Part shown: positions 10,621-22,199 of the stretch, piece after piece | How the letters are laid out: every line of letters starts with the position of its first letter | Numbering within the stretch: position 1 is the first letter of the stretch | Assembly: GCF_038396675.1 (NCBI RefSeq) | Contig: NC_088926.1 | Coordinates: forward strand, 2,311,001-2,375,000 | From: Hydra vulgaris | Taxonomy: Eukaryota; Cnidaria; Hydrozoa; Anthoathecata; Hydridae | Reading direction: 5' to 3' | DNA: 64,000 bases | Notes under the pieces: model-generated | Told to the model about the DNA's origin: nothing | What the model saw: the letters and a program-made list of their open reading frames with translations, nothing else | The model's database searches: none | Translations under genes and position numbers: made by a program

Positions 10621-11086
10621 TGAGGGAAAAGTGTGGGTTGATGCCAGTTCTTTAGCGATGGGTGCTCTTATTCAAGTTGGGGAAACTACTGTGGAGGATG
10701 CAACATGGCTGCGAAAAGAAACGTCTGATATTCATATAAACATGGCAGAATTAGACGCTGTGATACGTGGAATGAATATGGCTCTGATGTGGAAGCTGAA
10801 GAAAGTGACTGTTTTTACCGACTCCGTGACAGTATTCCACTGGGTTTCTGACGCCCTTACAGGAAAATCAAGGTTGAGATCAAAAGCGACGGGTGAAATG
10901 CTGATTCGAAGAAGACTGAGCGTGTTGCAACAGCTAATTGAAGAATACAATGTTAGCGTTGAGGTAAAACTTATTCCTTCTAAAGATAATTTGGCTGACG
11001 CATTAACAAGAGTTTGCAGCAGATGGCTCAACAAACTGACTGTGCCAGAGTGTCGGAATAGTTGTCGGAATAGTTGTATGGAATAG
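10520..11086 (+). CDS. RNase H of LTR copy 1
   Basis: Frame shifted relative to the reverse transcriptase. Catalytic acidic residues are visible: VWVDASSLAMGALIQ (D41), INMAELDAV (E77), VFTDSVTVFHWV (D101), SKDNLADALTR (D160). The real domain starts near residue 35, where the overlapping reverse transcriptase frame ends. Confidence 0.85.
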   Translation: MKFVMRTLSGCLKKYLLRWNVASLLVVIGHVCGDEGKVWVDASSLAMGALIQVGETTVEDATWLRKETSDIHINMAELDAVIRGMNMALMWKLKKVTVFTDSVTVFHWVSDALTGKSRLRSKATGEMLIRRRLSVLQQLIEEYNVSVEVKLIPSKDNLADALTRVCSRWLNKLTVPECRNSCRNSCME

Positions 11087-11099
11087 TCGTAGCTACGAA

Positions 11100-12185
11100 G
11101 GCTATTTCCGATATACACCTATACGATATACAGAATCTATTTCCGATATACACCAAAGAACTGGACATTTCGGAGTGAATCGAACGTTAAACTTTGTTCG
11201 TAAAGCAATTCCGACTGCTACTGAAAACGATGTTCGAAATGTGATAAAAAGTTGCGAACCATGTCAGTCAATAGATCCAGCGCCAATACGGTGGGAAAAA
11301 GGGAAAATGGATGTTGAAGGAAACTGGGAGAGATTGGCCATGGACATCACGCATTATGGCACTGACAAGTTTTTGAGTCTAATTGATTGCGGACCTTCAA
11401 AATACGCGTTGTGGCGACAATTATCAAGCTCATACGGAAGTCTTGCCATAGTCCGAATACTCCGTCTTATTTTTCGTGAACGTGGAGCACCGTCTGAAAT
11501 ATTGACTGACAATGAGCCGACATTTAAAACTAAAGAGATAAGGAGTTTCCTTGATAGTTGGGGAGCACAAATTAGATTTAGAGCCGCTTATTATCCTGAA
11601 GGAAATGGAATTGTAGAAAGAAACCAACGTACGATCAAGCGAATAGCAGAACGATCGAAAATGTCGATACCGGAAGCACTATATTGGTACAATGTCTCAG
11701 CCGACAAAAATGGTGCAAGTCCGATGGACAAAATATACAGTTATACCATTGGTGTGAAAGGATTGGGAAAAGAGAATCTTCCTGCACAAAATGTCACGAA
11801 CAAGAGGTTTTGAATCGGCGATAAAGTCTGGCTGAAACCACCAAATGCGAGGTGCTATACAAAGTGGCAACCAGCTACGATAACTCGGAATGCGTCGAAA
11901 CAAATCGTAGAAGTGAACGGCATTCCGCGTCATGTGAAACACGTTAGACCTCGAAATGATACTCAGTCCTGCATTATCCCTGATGTGGAAATAGAGATGA
12001 ATACTGAAACTGGTCTAGAGAACGCTAAAAATCAAGGAGAGCAAGTTAAAGATGTATTAGAGACGAACGAGGAAAATGTCGAAGCTGAAGATAGACCCCA
12101 AGAAATCGACATGCTTTTGCGACGGAGTGGTCGGGAACGGCGCATGCCTTCGAAATACTTTGATTGCTATTTGGATGATCCGTAA
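11100..12185 (+). pseudogene. Integrase of LTR copy 1, with in-frame stop
   Basis: HHCC zinc-binding N-terminus: HQRTGHFG near 11155 and KSCEPC at residues 25-30 of the frame starting at 11175. Catalytic core DD35E: AMDITHYG (D57), LTDNEPTF (D112), NGIVERNQ (E148), 35 residues between the last two. A TGA at 11811-11813 interrupts it; the same frame goes on with IGDKVWLKPPNAR (a gypsy-type C-terminal domain) to the stop at 12183-12185, just before the polypurine tract. Confidence 0.88.
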
Positions 12186-12190
12186 GGATC

Positions 12191-12199
12191 AAGGAGGAG
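12191..12199 (+). promoter_or_regulatory. Polypurine tract of copy 1
   Basis: AAGGAGGAG directly before the 3' LTR start TGTA; expected site for plus-strand priming. Confidence 0.8.
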
Positions 12200-12455
12200 T
12201 GTATTTCCGGAAAGTTCTAGAACATTTAATGACGTTCGAGATTTAATAGCTTTAATAGTTTTTACCAATAATAATTGTAAATATGTTTTTGCGGTGATTT
12301 ATGACGGTGTTTTGAAGGATATTTTAGGAAAAGCATAGAGTATATATATTGAGGAAAAATTTGTAAATAGCAGAGTTTTAGTTAGGAGAAAAGATTATTG
12401 TTTATTGATTTAATTTATCTGTTTATTGATTTGTTGATTACGAGAAAAAACTACA
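12200..12455 (+). repeat. 3' LTR of copy 1
   Basis: Begins TGTATTTCCGG, ends ACTACA, followed by ATTTAAAACTGG, LINE1 coding sequence. Matches the 3' LTR of copy 2 at the four sites that separate 5' from 3' LTRs; the two 3' LTRs differ at one site (CGAGATTT here, CGATATTT in copy 2). Confidence 0.92.
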
Positions 12456-13940
12456 ATTTAAAACTGGAGACACGGCATTGCTAACCAATTATAGACCTAT
12501 CTCAATTCTTCCAGTGTTTTCCAAGCTCCTGGAAAGAATAATGTACAACAAACTTTATAAATATTTAGCAGACAATAAAATTCTAAGTGAATGTTAATAC
12601 GGCTTTCAAATTAATCATTCTACGGAACACGCAACCTTAGACCTAATGGACAACATTAGCTCGTCATTTGATAAAGGAAAATTTGTATTGGGAGTTTTTA
12701 TCGATCTTACAAAAGCTTTCGATACTGTTAACCATAAAATTCTGCTCGAAAAAATGAGAAAATACGGTATAAAAAATCAAACTATTAAATGGTTCACTAA
12801 TTATTTAAATAACAGGCAACAATGTGTTATTATAGACGGTATCACTAATACGGAGTTATTAAAAATCAAATGCGGTGTCCCGCAGGGATCTTTTCTTGCA
12901 CCTTTATTATTCCTTATCTACATTAACGATCTTCCTAAAGCCTCTACAAATCTCATCTCGATTGTATAATGTTTGCAGATGATACCAATCTGTTCTATTC
13001 ATCTACCTCTATCAATGACCTCTTTGATAAAGTCAACTTTGAACTTCAAAATCTTAAAACATGGTTCAGTGCTAACAAGTTATCATTAAACGCGCAAAAA
13101 ACTAAATATATTTTATTTCACTCAAAGAAACAGAAGAACAAACTACCATCAATTCTACCGACACTAAGTATTGACTACAAAAAAATTGAAAGAACCCAAA
13201 TAATTAAATTTCTTGGTGTGATTATTGACGAAAATGTTTTATGGACAGCTCATATAAATGCCATCAATACTAAAATATCTAAAAGTATTGGTATACTTTT
13301 TAAAGCTAGACCATTTTTATCGCAAAAAAACCTAAAACTTCTTTACTTTTCCTTTATACATAGTTATCTCACATATGCCAACATAGCCTGGGGAAGCACA
13401 CACAAGACAAAATTAATATCTCTTTATCGACGACAAAAACATGCTTCTAGAATAATACATCATAAAAACAAACTGAACCACGCTAAACCCCTATTAAAAG
13501 AAATGAAAGCACTAAACATTTACCAAATTAATATCTATGCTAACATTTTGTTCATGCTTAAATACAAACTAGGATTAGTTCCAAACCGATTCACAGGAAA
13601 CTTCTTTCAATCTAATATCAACAAATTTAACACAAGAGCAACTGGTAACTTTATTGTACCCCTGAAAAAAAAAAAAAGTTCTCAATTTTCTATTTCTTAT
13701 CGTGGCCCATATTTATTCAACAAATTAATTCCGAATTATACCTCGATTTCTCTCCCAGGCAACATAACTTCTTTAAAGTCGAAACTCAAAAATCATATTC
13801 TTAATATGGATAATTACCTAGAAATGTTCTAGTTCTGATGGTAAATCAAAACTTACGCTCAAATTAAAATAATCAGCAATCAAATACATATGGAAAATGT
13901 AAATTTTTGTTCAACAAATAAAGCTAGTATTATTATTATA
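12456..13940 (+). pseudogene. LINE1 3' half: reverse transcriptase and C-terminus
   Basis: CR1/L2-type reverse transcriptase, plus strand, starting abruptly at the LTR edge with FKTGDT. Motifs: NYRPISILPVFSKLLERIM, VFIDLTKAFDTVNH, GVPQGSFLAPLLFLIYINDL, MFADDTNLFYSS (catalytic Asp pair, about 12980). Lesions: a TAA near 12597 and a frameshift near 12965. The C-terminal region has SFIHSYLTYANIAWGS. It ends in an ATT-type tail near 13930. The 5' half is at 43230-40662 on the minus strand; the break falls inside the peptide IPIF|KTGD, and both sides carry ATTTA. Confidence 0.9.
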
Positions 13941-14354
13941 AACCTCAACACTAACACAAAACATAGTTCAATTAAAAAGAAAAGAAAAAAAAGTTTGCAA
14001 TAATAACATGTAAAACATTTCTTTAATGAGAATCACATTGTTTATATGTGTGCTGTACGCAATACCTCAATGATTTCGATGATAAGACTAATCTCAGTCT
14101 TCTACGAGTTCCCTACAACAACAAAACCCTTCTTATCAAGTCATAGCATACCTAATTATTGCTTCCTATATTTAACGGTATTTTGTAAAATGTATTTTTT
14201 TTTTGTTTAGGAAGTACAGTTTCTTTATAATATTGCAGTGTAAAAAATTTGTAATTGATATGTAGTTGTGAAAATTTAAAGAAAAAAAAAAAGAAAATAT
14301 TCAGTAGTTTTTTATAGCATTTTCAAAAAAAAAAAAGTTATTTGGCGGACCCGT
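13941..14354. mobile_element. Terminal piece of the DD41D mariner
   Basis: Ends in the inverted repeat AAAAGTTATTTGGCGGACCCGT (14333-14354 region), matching the opposite end at 44490 (ACGGGTCCGCCATCTAAC), with TA next to both. The stretch between the LINE1 tail and this repeat has no recognisable gene and may include mariner 3' sequence or other debris. Confidence 0.65.
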
Positions 14355-15330
14355 TATAAGCACAAAAATTTCTAAAAACATGGGGATCCTATATAAATTA
14401 TGAATCTATCTCAATAAGAAAGTCTTAATCCAACTTTATCACTCATTTATACACAGTTATTTAAATTATGCCAATATTGCTTGGGGAAGTACAGAAAAAA
14501 GTAAGTTGCAACGTCTTTATCTCCGTCAGAAACGAGCAATCCGTATAATTAATTATGCAAATCGCTTTTCTCATTCGAAGCATTATTTTATTGAAATGAG
14601 AGTTCTGAATATATACGAGTTAAATGTATCTATTATTTTATGTTTTGTATATATGTTGATAAATAACTTATACCTTGCTGTCTTCAAAGATCTTTTCTCT
14701 TTTAAACCAATCAGTAAATATATTTTGAGAATTAATAACTTTTTAAATGAACCTTTTTGTCAAACAAACTTAAATCAATTTGGTATTACCTATCGAGCGC
14801 CACACTTTTGGAATAAAATTGTTTTGCCGAATTTTAACTTTGACGTACCTATTACTTTTTGCCTTTTTTTAAAAGAACTGAAAAATCTCATTCTTTCATT
14901 AGATAATATATTTACTTATTACTAGTAGTAAAATATATTTTAGTCTACTTTTTTTGTTGTTTATATACATGTTTACGTTTATAGAAGTTTATTCCTACTT
15001 ATTTTATTTATTGTTCTTATACTTTTTACTTTTTATTTTATATGTTGGTTTACTCCTGTATAAAATTCTGATGAGAAGATCCCCTTGATCTTTCTTCAGA
15101 CACAGATTATTTACCTTGCAATTTTGTAAAAGTTAATTTTTTTTTTATCTTATCTTTGTTAAATGCTTATTTAAGGTTCTGACGACGAAATCTTTGCGAT
15201 CTTCTTTCAGATACCTTGATTATATTTGTTATATTTTCTATCATTGTAAGTTTATATTACTATTTTTATTATTGGTTATTTAAAGATGTACAACGATTAA
15301 CAAATGTAAACCCAAAAAAAACAAAAAATA
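14355..15330 (+). pseudogene. LINE4 3' end: ORF2 C-terminus and 3' UTR
   Basis: Begins at the TA next to the mariner end. Encodes STKISKNMGILYK, SFIHSYLNYANIAWGSTEKS and YRAPHFWNKIV, the C-terminal region of LINE ORF2, ending at the TAG/TAA near 14925. The UTR has two similar imperfect stem-loops (15068-15099 and 15179-15210: CTGATGAGAAGATC...GATCTTTCTTCAG). The upstream half of LINE4 is at 47507-44493 on the minus strand, joined by reading WNRHIDYISTK across the TA. Confidence 0.85.
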
Positions 15331-15486
15331 GCTTTGTAGTGGGCGGGTAGCCTTTAGGCTATGTAGTACCTGTAAACTATATAGTGGGCTTTGTAGTAAT
15401 ATTTTCTAAAAAGAATAAAAAATAATTAAATCTATTTTAAAGCATCTATTTAAAACTCATTCTTCCTATATGGATTTTATGTACAA

Positions 15487-16112
<626 letters not shown>

Positions 16113-16260
16113 AGCTGCAGCGCAGTACTTAGCGCACTTGCCTTAGAAGCTGATCCCTGGTCCAACGCCACCTCTGGACAAGTTTTGTAACATTGGTAAG
16201 GAAGGAGGCGTTAATACTTTAAATAAGCACCTTTGAGAATCTCCTTTCAATAAAAAATCG
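16113..16260 (+). mobile_element. tRNA-derived SINE, diverged copy
   Basis: Head GCTGCAGCGCAGTACTTAGC (box A-like), box B-like CCTGGTCCAACGCC, then GGTAAGGAAGGAGGCGT, a body shared with the SINEs at 3716 and 44921 (there on the minus strand). Confidence 0.65.
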
Positions 16261-16734
16261 TGCTCAGAAATATGCGTAATTTAGAGTAAAGATTATCAAT
16301 ATGCTGAACACATAGTAGAGATTAACAATATGCTTAAAATAGGTTTGTTATTGTGTTTTTTTTTACCAAAATATGAACTTTAATATACTTATAAGCGGTA
16401 AGCTTTAAAAGGAAAATTTAATGTTAACTATCTTGTTTTTTGTTGGCAATGGTTGTGTCAGTCGATAAAAGGAATGTGTCAGCCGAATAGAGAACTTATG
16501 AATTCATGTAATTCATTTTGATAGTTTAACTTTTGTATACTTTTTTTATTTGACGTAGAATTTTCAGAAATAACAAAACAAATAAATTAGATTTATATAT
16601 ATCAGAACAACAAATACACGATGTAGAAGACATTTTTTTCTTAAAAAAAAATACGTTTTAAAGGTCATTTGTTTTGAAAAATTAAAATTAATACTTTTAA
16701 TTGAATCGTAATTAATACTTTTTAATTAAACAAC

Positions 16735-16925
16735 ATTAGTTTCTCCGCGCAGCAGCCTTGATCGGCAAGGTTCGTGTTTCGGAGTTAAAGAGTTGAGAGA
16801 GGGTTGCACCACGAATAACGACTAAAAAAAAAAAAAAAAAAAATATTAAAAAAAAAGAGTATCTTCCTCGACTATAGTGGCCCCCTCGGGCCTTGGGGAG
16901 GTGAATAATCTAAAAAAAAAAAAAA
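16735..16925 (+). mobile_element. SINE-like repeat family 2, copy A
   Basis: Begins TTTCTCCGCGCAGCAGCC, contains GGTTCGTGTTTCGGAGTT (box B-like) and GAGTTGAGAGAGGGTT, two A-rich tracts, and CCTCGACTATAGTGG...CTTGGGGAGGTGAAT. A second copy lies at 48935-49085. Dispersed copies with A-rich tails suggest a SINE; no transcription evidence. Confidence 0.7.
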
Positions 16926-17030
16926 AGCATAATAATGTATTTAAATAAAGATAATATATTTATGACTTTTATTTGGTTATTACTTTTATAAGAAAGAACT
17001 CTAAGTGAGATATCGTTTCTTAAAATGCAT

Positions 17031-17081
17031 TTTGTGTAAAATGTAATTGAAATTTTTTATTTCAATTACATTTTACACAAA
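17031..17081. repeat. Perfect hairpin, 22-bp arms, 7-nt loop
   Basis: Left arm 17031-17052 begins TTTGTGTAAAATGTAATTG; right arm 17060-17081 is its exact complement. Confidence 0.95.
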
Positions 17082-17149
17082 GTTCAAGAAAATTGTATTT
17101 ATTTGTTTTGTAAAATAGTAAAAAAAAAAACTTTTTAATGTTTTTGGGT

Positions 17150-17900
17150 TGTTCGCCAATTAATGTTGGGTTTTTCATATTTTTTTTAAGTGAATTTATT
17201 TATATTAACAAAAACATTATTTGTTCATATATAACCATTTTGTTGGATTAAGTTTTGCCATCTTTCGGTAAGTTGAAAAACTCAACGTTTGAAGAACCCT
17301 TGCTTTTTAGAAGCTAAAAACTGATTCAACTAATTTTTTAACATCCGGATTGGAAAATAAAGTTTTACCACTCAAATAGTTTTGAATGAAGCAAAACAAA
17401 TGATAATTTGATGGTGCTAAGTCAAGGCTATAAGGTGAATTCGGAATCAGTTCCTAATTGAGTTCTTTTAATTTTTGACGGGTTACCAAAGGGTTTTGCG
17501 ATGGGTTCAGAGCTATTTTTCTTGCTTTCTTTGTTCAATTTCGATAATTCAGTTTTGAATCAATAGTTTGGTTTCTTAAAAGCTGCTCAAAATAGGCTAT
17601 GTCTTTGTGATCACACAATTCCCAAAGCATAATTTTTTTTTGGGCATTATTGGCTTTGAATATTGGTTGCGGATGCTTGTTTTGCTTGGTCCATGATTGT
17701 TTTTGGACTACATTTTCGTAAACAATCCATTTTTCATCACCAGTTATAAATTTATTTAGAAATATGTTGTTTTGTTTACGATTCAGCGAAGAGTGACATA
17801 TGTTAATGCGTTTAGTAAGGTGGATTTCTTTTGATTCTCGAGCAACTCAAACATCCAGTGTGTTTGCATAACCATGCTGTTGTAAGTGCAAGTAAAGAAT
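17150..17900 (-). pseudogene. Mariner (DD34D-type) transposase remnant
   Basis: Minus strand: FITGDEKWIVYENVV (first catalytic Asp intact), KQNKHPQPIFKANNAQKKIM, then YSLDLAPSNYHLFCFIQN, where the family has APSD, so the last catalytic Asp has become Asn. The middle with the second Asp is decayed, there are several frameshifts, and the N-terminal part is missing beyond LLENQKKSTLLNALT. Confidence 0.85.
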
Positions 17901-18063
17901 TTAATCCAATATGTTTTGCTTCTTTGCATATTAAACATCTTCAAATTGCAAACGTTGCAAACGTAGGACAACCAATATGTGGTGCATCATTAAAATTTCC
18001 AAAACGAAAAAAAGAAAACCAACCTCAAACTGGCGTTTATAAGGCAGTCCTTTCCTTTCAGAA
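17848..18063 (+). other. Open frame, possible exon fragment
   Basis: Reads VCLHNHAVVSASKEF, NPICFASLHIKHLQIANVAN, GQPICGAS and then a Lys-rich tail to a stop at 18065-18067. Spacing of the Cys around NPICFA and GQPICG is faintly like a Kazal-type inhibitor domain, but most expected Cys are absent. It could be a decayed exon of the membrane protein gene just downstream. Not recognised with confidence. Confidence 0.2.
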
Positions 18064-18317
18064 ATAAATAAATAAATTATGCCGATAATGCTCTCTTTGA
18101 ATGTTTTCAACTTAAATTTTAACCAACTTGTTTTTACTCAGTATTTTTTTAAGTTTTTCCAAAGTTTTTATTTTTTTAAACTTGAAACGTCTTTTTTAAT
18201 AAGCTTTTTATCGATTTGCAAAAATTGAAAAAATTATTATTTTTTAACATTTACTTTACGTCATTTTACACTTCAAAACTTTTTACAAGTTATTTATTTA
18301 CAAGTTATCTTATTTAG

Positions 18318-18841
18318 GTATCGCAACGATTGCTGTGATAGTTTTCGTCTATATTATTTGTCTAACTGTCGTATCTTTTCTTAAACGCAATGTAAGTTGT
18401 TTTTAGTTTTGACTTATTTTTTTAATTCAGACCTATAGTCTGTAAAAAAAATTATTGTATGTAAAAAAGAAAATAAGAGAAAGCCATTTCTTCTTTTTAA
18501 TTTAAAAACTAAGTTTTATAAAGTCCGTTAAATACTTGAGTTTGAAAAGAAATATTTTCATAAAAAAATTACGTCATTATGAACAGATCTTTTTTTAAAA
18601 AATAAAATAAAAATAATAAACACGGCCAATTAATGGGTTATTTACCGTATTAATAGGTTAATTACCGTAATAATAGGTTAATTACCGTAATAAAAATACG
18701 CAACTAGCGATGAATAAAATACTGTACTAGTGTCAAAAAAGTAAAATTCATATATATAAATAAATGTAATGTTCAATTAGCTTTTGTTTTTTTCTTTAGA
18801 CAGGTCGACATAACGGTGATAACACAACGCTTCCGGTATAA
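18318..18841 (+). CDS. Last two exons of a single-pass membrane protein
   Basis: Exon 18318-18391 lies between an acceptor (ttatcttatttag) and a donor (AAT|gtaagt) and encodes a hydrophobic helix, IATIAVIVFVYIICLTVVSF, followed by LKRN, a positive stop-transfer. A 408-nt intron ends in a strong acceptor (tttttttctttag). The final exon 18800-18841 encodes TGRHNGDNTTLPV and a stop. Phases fit (phase 0 at the second junction). A poly(A) signal follows 56 nt after the stop. The short cytoplasmic tail implies a type I surface protein; upstream exons are not identified, and a mariner sits upstream. Alternative: chance, but two splice-bounded exons plus TM helix, stop and AATAAA make that unlikely. 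Confidence 0.55.
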
Positions 18842-18896
18842 CCTCGATGGAATAATCATTTTTATACTTAGTTTTAATGTTTAAAAAATTTATTGG

Positions 18897-18902
18897 AATA
18901 AA
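18897..18902 (+). terminator. Poly(A) signal AATAAA
   Basis: Canonical hexamer in the right place after the last exon of the membrane protein gene. Confidence 0.5.
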
Positions 18903-19360
18903 GTCAAATAACGGTTATTTCAATTGCGGTTTAGTTACAGGTTAGATAAGAAAATACTAAATATTAAGTTACTTTATATCCAATCAATTATAAGAATTGA
19001 ATAGCAGGATTTATTTATTTTTAATGCAAACTTTATTTTTTTTTAATTAAATTTTTGATTATGGTGGTATTTGAATACAAAATCTTAGAATTTTTTAATC
19101 GGTAAGCCAATTATTTGACTTTGTAACTATTTAACTTTGTAACTTTGTAAACATATTTACAACTTTGTAAAAAGAGAAAATATTCATTTTTTTTATATTT
19201 CAAATTTTGTTTAAGAGAACTGTATTTCGGTCCGCAGGATCAAAAAAATGGGAAATTCGCTGAGATGATAAATATAACAAAAAGATAAATTTATCTAGAA
19301 TAAGTTATTTTAGTTTAAATAATAATTTAAAATGGCAATAAATTTCGAGCCCAATTAAAC
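18903..19360. other. Unassigned AT-rich sequence
   Basis: No gene or repeat recognised apart from short AACTTTGTAA repeats near 19125-19170. Confidence 0.35.
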
Positions 19361-19362
19361 TA

Positions 19363-19455
19363 AAGGACCTAAGAAGTAAAGGATCTAAAACTGAAAGGAC
19401 CTACTAAAGGCTAAAACTAAAGGACCTAAAACTAAAGGACCGAAAACTAAAGGAC
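19363..19455. repeat. Degenerate CTAAAGGACCT minisatellite
   Basis: About seven copies of an 11-17 bp unit built on CTAAAGGACC, directly before the LINE5 ORF1; may be part of its 5' UTR. Confidence 0.7.
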
Positions 19456-19536
19456 CTAAGAAACGAACACGTGCTCTTCAAGCAAACGGACGCGTTTTTT
19501 TTTTGAAGCGCTTTAACTGAAGAAAAAAATTTTCTA

Positions 19537-20441
19537 ATGAGTTTAGAAGAAACCGATGGTATGTTTAAAAAACACGAACAAACAGTATTAGACATAATCA
19601 GTGGAAATCTGAAAATTATAAAAAAAAGATTGGACAGGCTTGAGACAAATGCTAATGAAAATGTCATAAAAATCAAAAAAATTGAAAAGGAACTAATTGA
19701 AAATGAAATTTTAAAAGAAAAACACCGAAAACTTGAAAATCGTTCACGGAGAAATAATCTACGAATAGATTGTTTATACGAAGACGAAAAAGAAAATTGG
19801 GGCCAAACGGAAGAAAAACTTCATTTATTTGTCAAAAAAAAACTTGGTGTTAAAGATATTGAAATCGAGCGTGCCAATCGCGCAAGACAAAAGAAGGACG
19901 GAAGACCTCGGACAATAGTTCTCAACCTTCAACGGTATAAAGATAAAGTGAAAATATTAAAAGAAGCAAATTGATTAAAAGGAATAAATATTTTCGTTAA
20001 CGAAGACTTTTTACTAGAAACCGTTCCAATCAGAAAAATTTGTTTACAGACGTAAAACAAAGACACTTAAACGGAGAGAATGTTGCGGTTCAGTAAGATA
20101 AAATTATTTGTTTAAAAAATTCTATTTATGAAAACGATAGAAAAAAGTAAACTAATTTACATTCTTAAAATGAATTCTTTAAAACATATATAAAACAACA
20201 ATGGTTGCATTAAATAATTTTGAATCTCTCATGTTTAATTTTTTTTGAAAAAGAGTTTTTTTCCTAGCACGAAAACTCAGACCCCAACAATAACTTTTAT
20301 TGTGAGACTTTTTCAGATATTTTTGCTCATATATTTTTCTAAGCGAAGTAGAAGAGTATCTTTTTAAGAATGTTATTGACAACATTCGAATCGAATTAGA
20401 AATCTCCTTGAAAATGAGATGGAGAATTTCTCCACTTCAAT
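19537..20441 (+). pseudogene. LINE5 5' part: ORF1 and start of ORF2
   Basis: ORF1 (19537-19974) has a coiled coil rich in K/E/I followed by LENRSRRNNLRIDCL and PRTIVLNLQRYKDKVKILKE, the RNA-binding pattern of L1-like ORF1 proteins; it is cut by a stop at 19972. Decayed ORF2 N-terminal sequence follows and breaks at 20441 after GEFLHFN. The frame resumes after the element 20442-27411 with IRSQNCNFEKLLNLLEE. Confidence 0.8.
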
Positions 20442-20460
20442 CCCAGTGAAAAAGCGCACA

Positions 20461-20690
20461 TGGGATACGCGTGGGTTTTTTCCAATGTAACCCATGTGGG
20501 GATTATTATTTTGTCCCATGTGGGTTTCATATGGTAAATCCCACATGGATCCCATATGGTAAATCCCATATGGGATACGCGTGGGTTTCTACCATATGTA
20601 ATCCATATGGGGATTATTATTTTGTCCCATGTGGGTTTCATATGGTAAATCCCACATGGGTTTTATGTGGTAAATCCTGCATGGGATATA
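20461..20690. repeat. 110-bp tandem duplication with CCCATGTGGG motifs
   Basis: TGGGATACGCGTGGG at 20461 recurs at 20571; the two units share GGGGATTATTATTTTGTCCC and CATATGGTAAATCCCACATG. The unit itself is rich in short palindromes (CCCATGTGGG, CCATATGG). Confidence 0.85.
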
Positions 20691-20995
20691 GGTGGAAAAT
20701 ACTATATGTTATAGATCTTAAATGCCACATTTTAATCCAAATGGTATAAAAGTAGTTAATACTAGACAAATGAAAGTCCGAATGCTTCTATGATAATTTT
20801 TAAAATTCTTTTAATTTAAAAATTACTTAAATAGTAATTTAAAATTAATCATCGAAGCTTTCAGAGTATTTGTACTAGGCTTAATTTAATCTGGTATTTG
20901 CTACTTTATCCCATTTGGTATTCAAAATGTGTAGCATTTTTGATCTTTTACATGTGATGTTTTCCACCTATAACCTGTGGGATTTACCTTAAACT
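20640..20995. repeat. Imperfect ~165-bp palindrome
   Basis: 20645-20812 and 20828-20995 are complementary with mismatches: GGTAAATCCCACATGG and ATAGGTGGAAAATAC on the left match complements GTGGGATTTACC and TTTTCCACCTATAACC on the right. Centre near 20820. Confidence 0.75.
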
Positions 20996-21231
20996 ATTAT
21001 GACGAAATTTTATAAAATTAAAAAACGTGTTGCAAAATGAATTTATTTTAAAATAAATGCTATTAATCAATACATCCAAAATGAATATTAAAAACATTAT
21101 TTTTTCATTTGCGATTTACACGCCGTTTTTTGTCGATTGAATTAATTAAATCGCTTCGGCTTGCATAATACCAAGGTTTTTAGTATCTTCTAACTTTCTT
21201 CAAACATTTTCTAAAAAAAATAAATAAATAC

Positions 21232-21235
<4 letters not shown>

Positions 21236-21328
<93 letters not shown>

Positions 21329-21352
21329 AGAGAGAGAGAGAGAGAGAGAGAG
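21236..21352. repeat. (AT)n then (AG)n microsatellite
   Basis: AT run to about 21326, then 13 AG units to 21352. Confidence 0.97.
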
Positions 21353-22199
21353 CAATTTTAATAAGGAACCTTATTAGTCGAGCAATTTTAATTATTAGCC
21401 AGGTTGAAGTCATTAATGACTACAATATTTCACAAATAATTATTTCCTAATTTATTACTTACAATGACTAACGTATTATGGGTAATTGAACACATATTAT
21501 GCGTAATGACCTTGAACCCATGAGGAGAATCCTGAAAAAAAGTGATCAATTAGGATAAGTAGTTAAACAAAAAAACAAAAGCAAAAATGTAAAAACCTAC
21601 TTTTTCAATGATGTAGACGTTGGATGCAAAAATATCTTTACTTTTTCGTCACACACACGGCCTTCTATAATAACAGGCCTTGACATCGCGCAAAATGCCG
21701 TAAAAACTGAAGGCCGATTAAATTTTCACTTTTACTTATATTGATATATTTTTATATTAGGTAGGGTGTAATGGCAGTCTATGTTTTCTAATAATAATCT
21801 CTAGTAAAGACGGAAATATAAAAAGAAAACCAAAAAATTGTTAAAAGATAATCATGTTTTTCGTATTTCAAATTTCATTAAGAATATTTATGTAATATTA
21901 AATAGTATCAATAACAAGCAGAACCATATCAAAGTATATATCTATATATTAGAAAGATAACTGTATTTTTAGTTTTTTTTGCTAAAAATGGTAACAATAA
22001 AAAACACCAACAAAAGTTGATTCAAGTAAAAAAAAAGTTTTATCAATATATCTCAACAGGGTAAATATTTACAAATCCAAACATATTGAGAGACATATAG
22101 GCTAATGAGAAAATAAAAAACATAACAAGTAAATAGCATAATAAATTACAAAACTAATTTTCACATAAATTATGATAGCTTTAGTATTTTGGGAGTGGT
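21353..22199. other. Unassigned AT-rich sequence inside element A
   Basis: No recognisable coding sequence; presumably flanks or end of the P-type element whose terminal repeats I could not find. Confidence 0.3.

Larger units (their letters stand above)
8390..12455 (+). mobile_element. Ty3/gypsy-like LTR retrotransposon, copy 1
   Basis: 256-bp LTRs (TGTA...TACA) at 8390-8645 and 12200-12455 enclose gag, protease, reverse transcriptase, RNase H and integrase in gypsy order. Outer flanks do not match each other (ACAG left, ATTTA right), but each matches the opposite flank of copy 2. It is collinear with copy 2 (36596-40661) without any length difference; coordinates of the two sum to 49051. 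Reading frames are broken, in the same way in both copies. Confidence 0.93.

Noticed and set aside
9093-11942. Antisense open frames across the LTR element (and their mirror set at 37109-39958)
   Set aside because: They lie opposite well-supported gag/pol frames and show no family features; used only as evidence that the two copies are identical.
17848-18063. Kazal-type domain exon
   Set aside because: Only two Cys fit the spacing; listed as an unassigned open frame instead.
19404-19676. Minus-strand frame with repeated SFRSFSF
   Set aside because: Antisense of the CTAAAGGACC repeat and LINE5 ORF1.
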